Below are positions 5,069 to 6,668 of a stretch of DNA of 6,668 nucleotides, one piece after another; within the stretch, counting starts at the first letter, position 1, and every line of letters begins with the position of its first letter. Below the pieces are notes generated by a model. It had not been told where the DNA came from. It saw nothing but the letters and a program-made list of their open reading frames with translations, and did no database searches. The translations under genes and the position numbers were made by a program. The stretch is from positions 1-6,668 of the forward strand of contig JAFNAU010000109.1 of NCBI GenBank assembly GCA_017860335.1. The letters run 5' to 3'. The DNA is from Bacteroidota bacterium. GTDB taxonomy: Bacteria > Bacteroidota > Bacteroidia > Bacteroidales > Paludibacteraceae.

Positions 5069-6667
5069 TCAGGAAATTTTCTTTTTCTTCAGTTTCAGTA
5101 TTTTTCCGCACCAGGCTGGCATAAATACCCGATAAGGACTTTGCGACGAGAGCAGCTGAACCGGAAAATCTTCATCGCTGTTGAGCAAATTCTCCGAACT
5201 GTAAAATTCGTCTTCCACCAGATTCAGGTATTGAAATGCTTCAGAGGGAATATTTATCTCCATTCCGACGTTTTTATCCTGAAAATTTACGACGCACAAA
5301 AGTAATTCTTTTTTATGTTTTCTGAAATAGGCAAATTGCTCGTGGGTATTAAAATTCGGATTACCAAAGTTGGCAAACTCCAGATCGTACATTACACCCT
5401 CCGTGATTGCTTTTTCGTTCATGCTCACCTGCAACAGTTTCTGATAAAAAGCACGAAGTTCTTTCTGTTCGCCGGTAAGCAGTGCTCCGTCAAATTTCCC
5501 GTCGTTGGCCCATGCCTGAATGGACGATACGCCCCAGTAGTCGAAGATGGTTGTTTTTCCGTCCATTCCGCTGAAGCCTTCCTTGTCCATGCCCAGTTCG
5601 CCGAGTTCCTGACCCATATAAATCATCACCGGTGATTGTGTGAGCGTGGCCGAAACAATCATGGCCGGTTGGGCATAGACTCCGCTGCCACAGAAAAATC
5701 CGGACGCGATGCGTTGTTCGTCGTGGTTTTCGAGAAAATTGAGCATGCGGTCTTCGATACCACTGAGGTTTTGCCACTGCGCGGTGATATCGCGGGCAGG
5801 TTCGTTGCGACTGATAATGCCACGCAGTTTTTCGTACAATCCCACTTTATCGTAGAGGTAATCAAATTTACCGTTGCAGATATAGTTGCGGTACTCGGCG
5901 GGCTGATATACTTCCGCGATAAAGATAATATCCGGGTTTATGGCTTTTACAAACGGAATTGCCCAGCCCCAGAATTCTACAGGTACCATTTCGGCCATAT
6001 CCACCCGGAAGCCATCCACTTCTTTGGCTGCCCAGTAGCACAGGATGTCCACCATCTTGAGCCAGGTGTCAGGAATCGGATCGAAATGTTTTTTCATACC
6101 TTCCACGTAGTTGACGCCGTAGTTGAGTTTGACAGTTTCGTACCAGTCATATTCCGAAGGGAAGGCAGTGAACTGGTCATTTCCGGTAGCTTTTGCGGGC
6201 ATTTCGATATATCCGCCGGTGTCGAACGAAGGGGTAAAGGCGGTTTCAGGAGTATAATAGTAGTTGTTCTGAGGCGAGAACGCCAGTTTCGGGTTATCGG
6301 TTTCTCCAAGGTCCTGCACACCTTCGGGTTTGGCATCGGAATGATACTGACGGGCTGTGTGGTTAGGTACGAAATCGATAATGGCTTTCAGTCCGGCGTC
6401 ATGTGTCCGTCGGATCAAATCTTCAAACTCTGCCATGCGGTTGGGAACATCATCGGCCAGGTCGGGGTTCACATCGTAATAGTCCTTGATAGCATACGGC
6501 GAACCGGCATTTCCTTTCACCACGCCCGGATGATCCTTGCGAATACCGAATGAGCTGTAATCGGTTTTGGTGGCATGTTCAATAATTCCTGTGTACCAGA
6601 TGTGGGTAACTCCTAGTTCTTTGATGGCTTCAAATGCTTTCGGGGTGAAGCTGCTGAATTTGCCGCA
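5069..6667 (-). CDS. GH13 alpha-amylase-family glycoside hydrolase, N-terminus beyond window
   Basis: This enzyme hydrolyses or transglycosylates alpha-glucosidic bonds in starch- or glycogen-type glucans by the retaining GH13 mechanism. The frame stays open to the right edge, giving 532 visible residues, so the start lies outside. A GTG at 6521-6523 is internal, because 48 good family-like codons precede it (G-V-T-H-I-W-Y-T-G, then D-Y-S-S-F-G-I). The (beta/alpha)8 barrel motifs are all present, in visible-residue numbering: region I D-F-V-P-N-H (98-103), region II G-F-R-V-D with nucleophile D223, region III I-A-E-V with acid/base E252, and region IV E-N-H-D (313-316; N314, H315, D316). A C-terminal beta-domain-like region follows (about 440-520), ending in a Lys-rich tail. 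Whether a signal peptide exists cannot be seen, and exact substrate or linkage specificity cannot be told. It is codirectional with and upstream of enolase. Confidence 0.95.
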   Translation of the reverse strand, partial: CGKFSSFTPKAFEAIKELGVTHIWYTGIIEHATKTDYSSFGIRKDHPGVVKGNAGSPYAIKDYYDVNPDLADDVPNRMAEFEDLIRRTHDAGLKAIIDFVPNHTARQYHSDAKPEGVQDLGETDNPKLAFSPQNNYYYTPETAFTPSFDTGGYIEMPAKATGNDQFTAFPSEYDWYETVKLNYGVNYVEGMKKHFDPIPDTWLKMVDILCYWAAKEVDGFRVDMAEMVPVEFWGWAIPFVKAINPDIIFIAEVYQPAEYRNYICNGKFDYLYDKVGLYEKLRGIISRNEPARDITAQWQNLSGIEDRMLNFLENHDEQRIASGFFCGSGVYAQPAMIVSATLTQSPVMIYMGQELGELGMDKEGFSGMDGKTTIFDYWGVSSIQAWANDGKFDGALLTGEQKELRAFYQKLLQVSMNEKAITEGVMYDLEFANFGNPNFNTHEQFAYFRKHKKELLLCVVNFQDKNVGMEINIPSEAFQYLNLVEDEFYSSENLLNSDEDFPVQLLSSQSPYRVFMPAWCGKILKLKKKKIS

Positions 6668-6668
6668 T

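Noticed and set aside
6521..6523. GTG as the start codon of the amylase gene
   Set aside because: The 48 in-frame codons upstream have no stop and read as conserved GH13 sequence, so the real start is beyond the window.
5636..6553. 305-residue plus-strand ORF opposite the amylase gene
   Set aside because: The minus strand encodes a clear GH13 enzyme with all catalytic motifs. The plus-strand frame is a shadow with no recognisable domain.

Overview
This window looks like a Bacteroidota chromosome, probably Bacteroidales. Two housekeeping genes on the right, enolase and an alpha-amylase-family glycoside hydrolase, have moderate GC (32 of 60 bases in 4321-4380). Their leaders lack Shine-Dalgarno motifs, as is usual in this phylum, and the enolase reads like a typical Bacteroidales enolase. 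The left half is much more AT-rich (14 G/C of 60 in 601-660) and carries accessory genes, which suggests acquired DNA. All four genes I accept lie on the minus strand. The organism assignment is an inference from protein character and leader style, not from a database search.

Layout from left to right. Positions 1-281 hold no gene I can support, but contain several hairpins and one perfect integron R-box consensus. Positions 282-3175 look like a small array of integron gene cassettes with no integrase in view. Three single-gene units are separated by attC-like recombination sites at 282-390, 1113-1240 and 1994-2130, and a weaker candidate lies at 3037-3175. In minus-strand reading order the genes are a PD-(D/E)XK nuclease-like protein (2136-3014), an isoprenylcysteine-methyltransferase-type membrane protein (1268-1951) and an unknown protein with a C-terminal zinc ribbon (385-1092). 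Each gene starts 27-50 bases after a GTTAG-type R' box and stops within about 30 bases of the next CTAAC/TAAC-type R'' box, which is cassette architecture.

Positions 3176-3602 are gene-free, with a 12-bp inverted repeat enclosing an imperfect 42-bp-period tandem repeat. A strong intrinsic terminator (13-bp perfect stem) at 3590-3634 ends the enolase transcript and insulates the cassettes from it. Enolase (3676-4956) is complete. It is preceded by a 112-bp spacer built almost entirely of 7-nt periodic repeats. Then comes a GH13 alpha-amylase-type enzyme (5069-6667) that runs off the right edge, so its N-terminus is outside the window.

How the genes relate: amylase and enolase are both carbohydrate-catabolic (glucan breakdown and lower glycolysis). 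They are codirectional with no visible terminator between them, so co-transcription is possible. The three cassette genes have no obvious shared pathway, as expected of cassettes captured independently. The most interesting feature is this integrase-less attC array in a Bacteroidota background, carrying a candidate nuclease and an uncharacterised zinc-ribbon protein.
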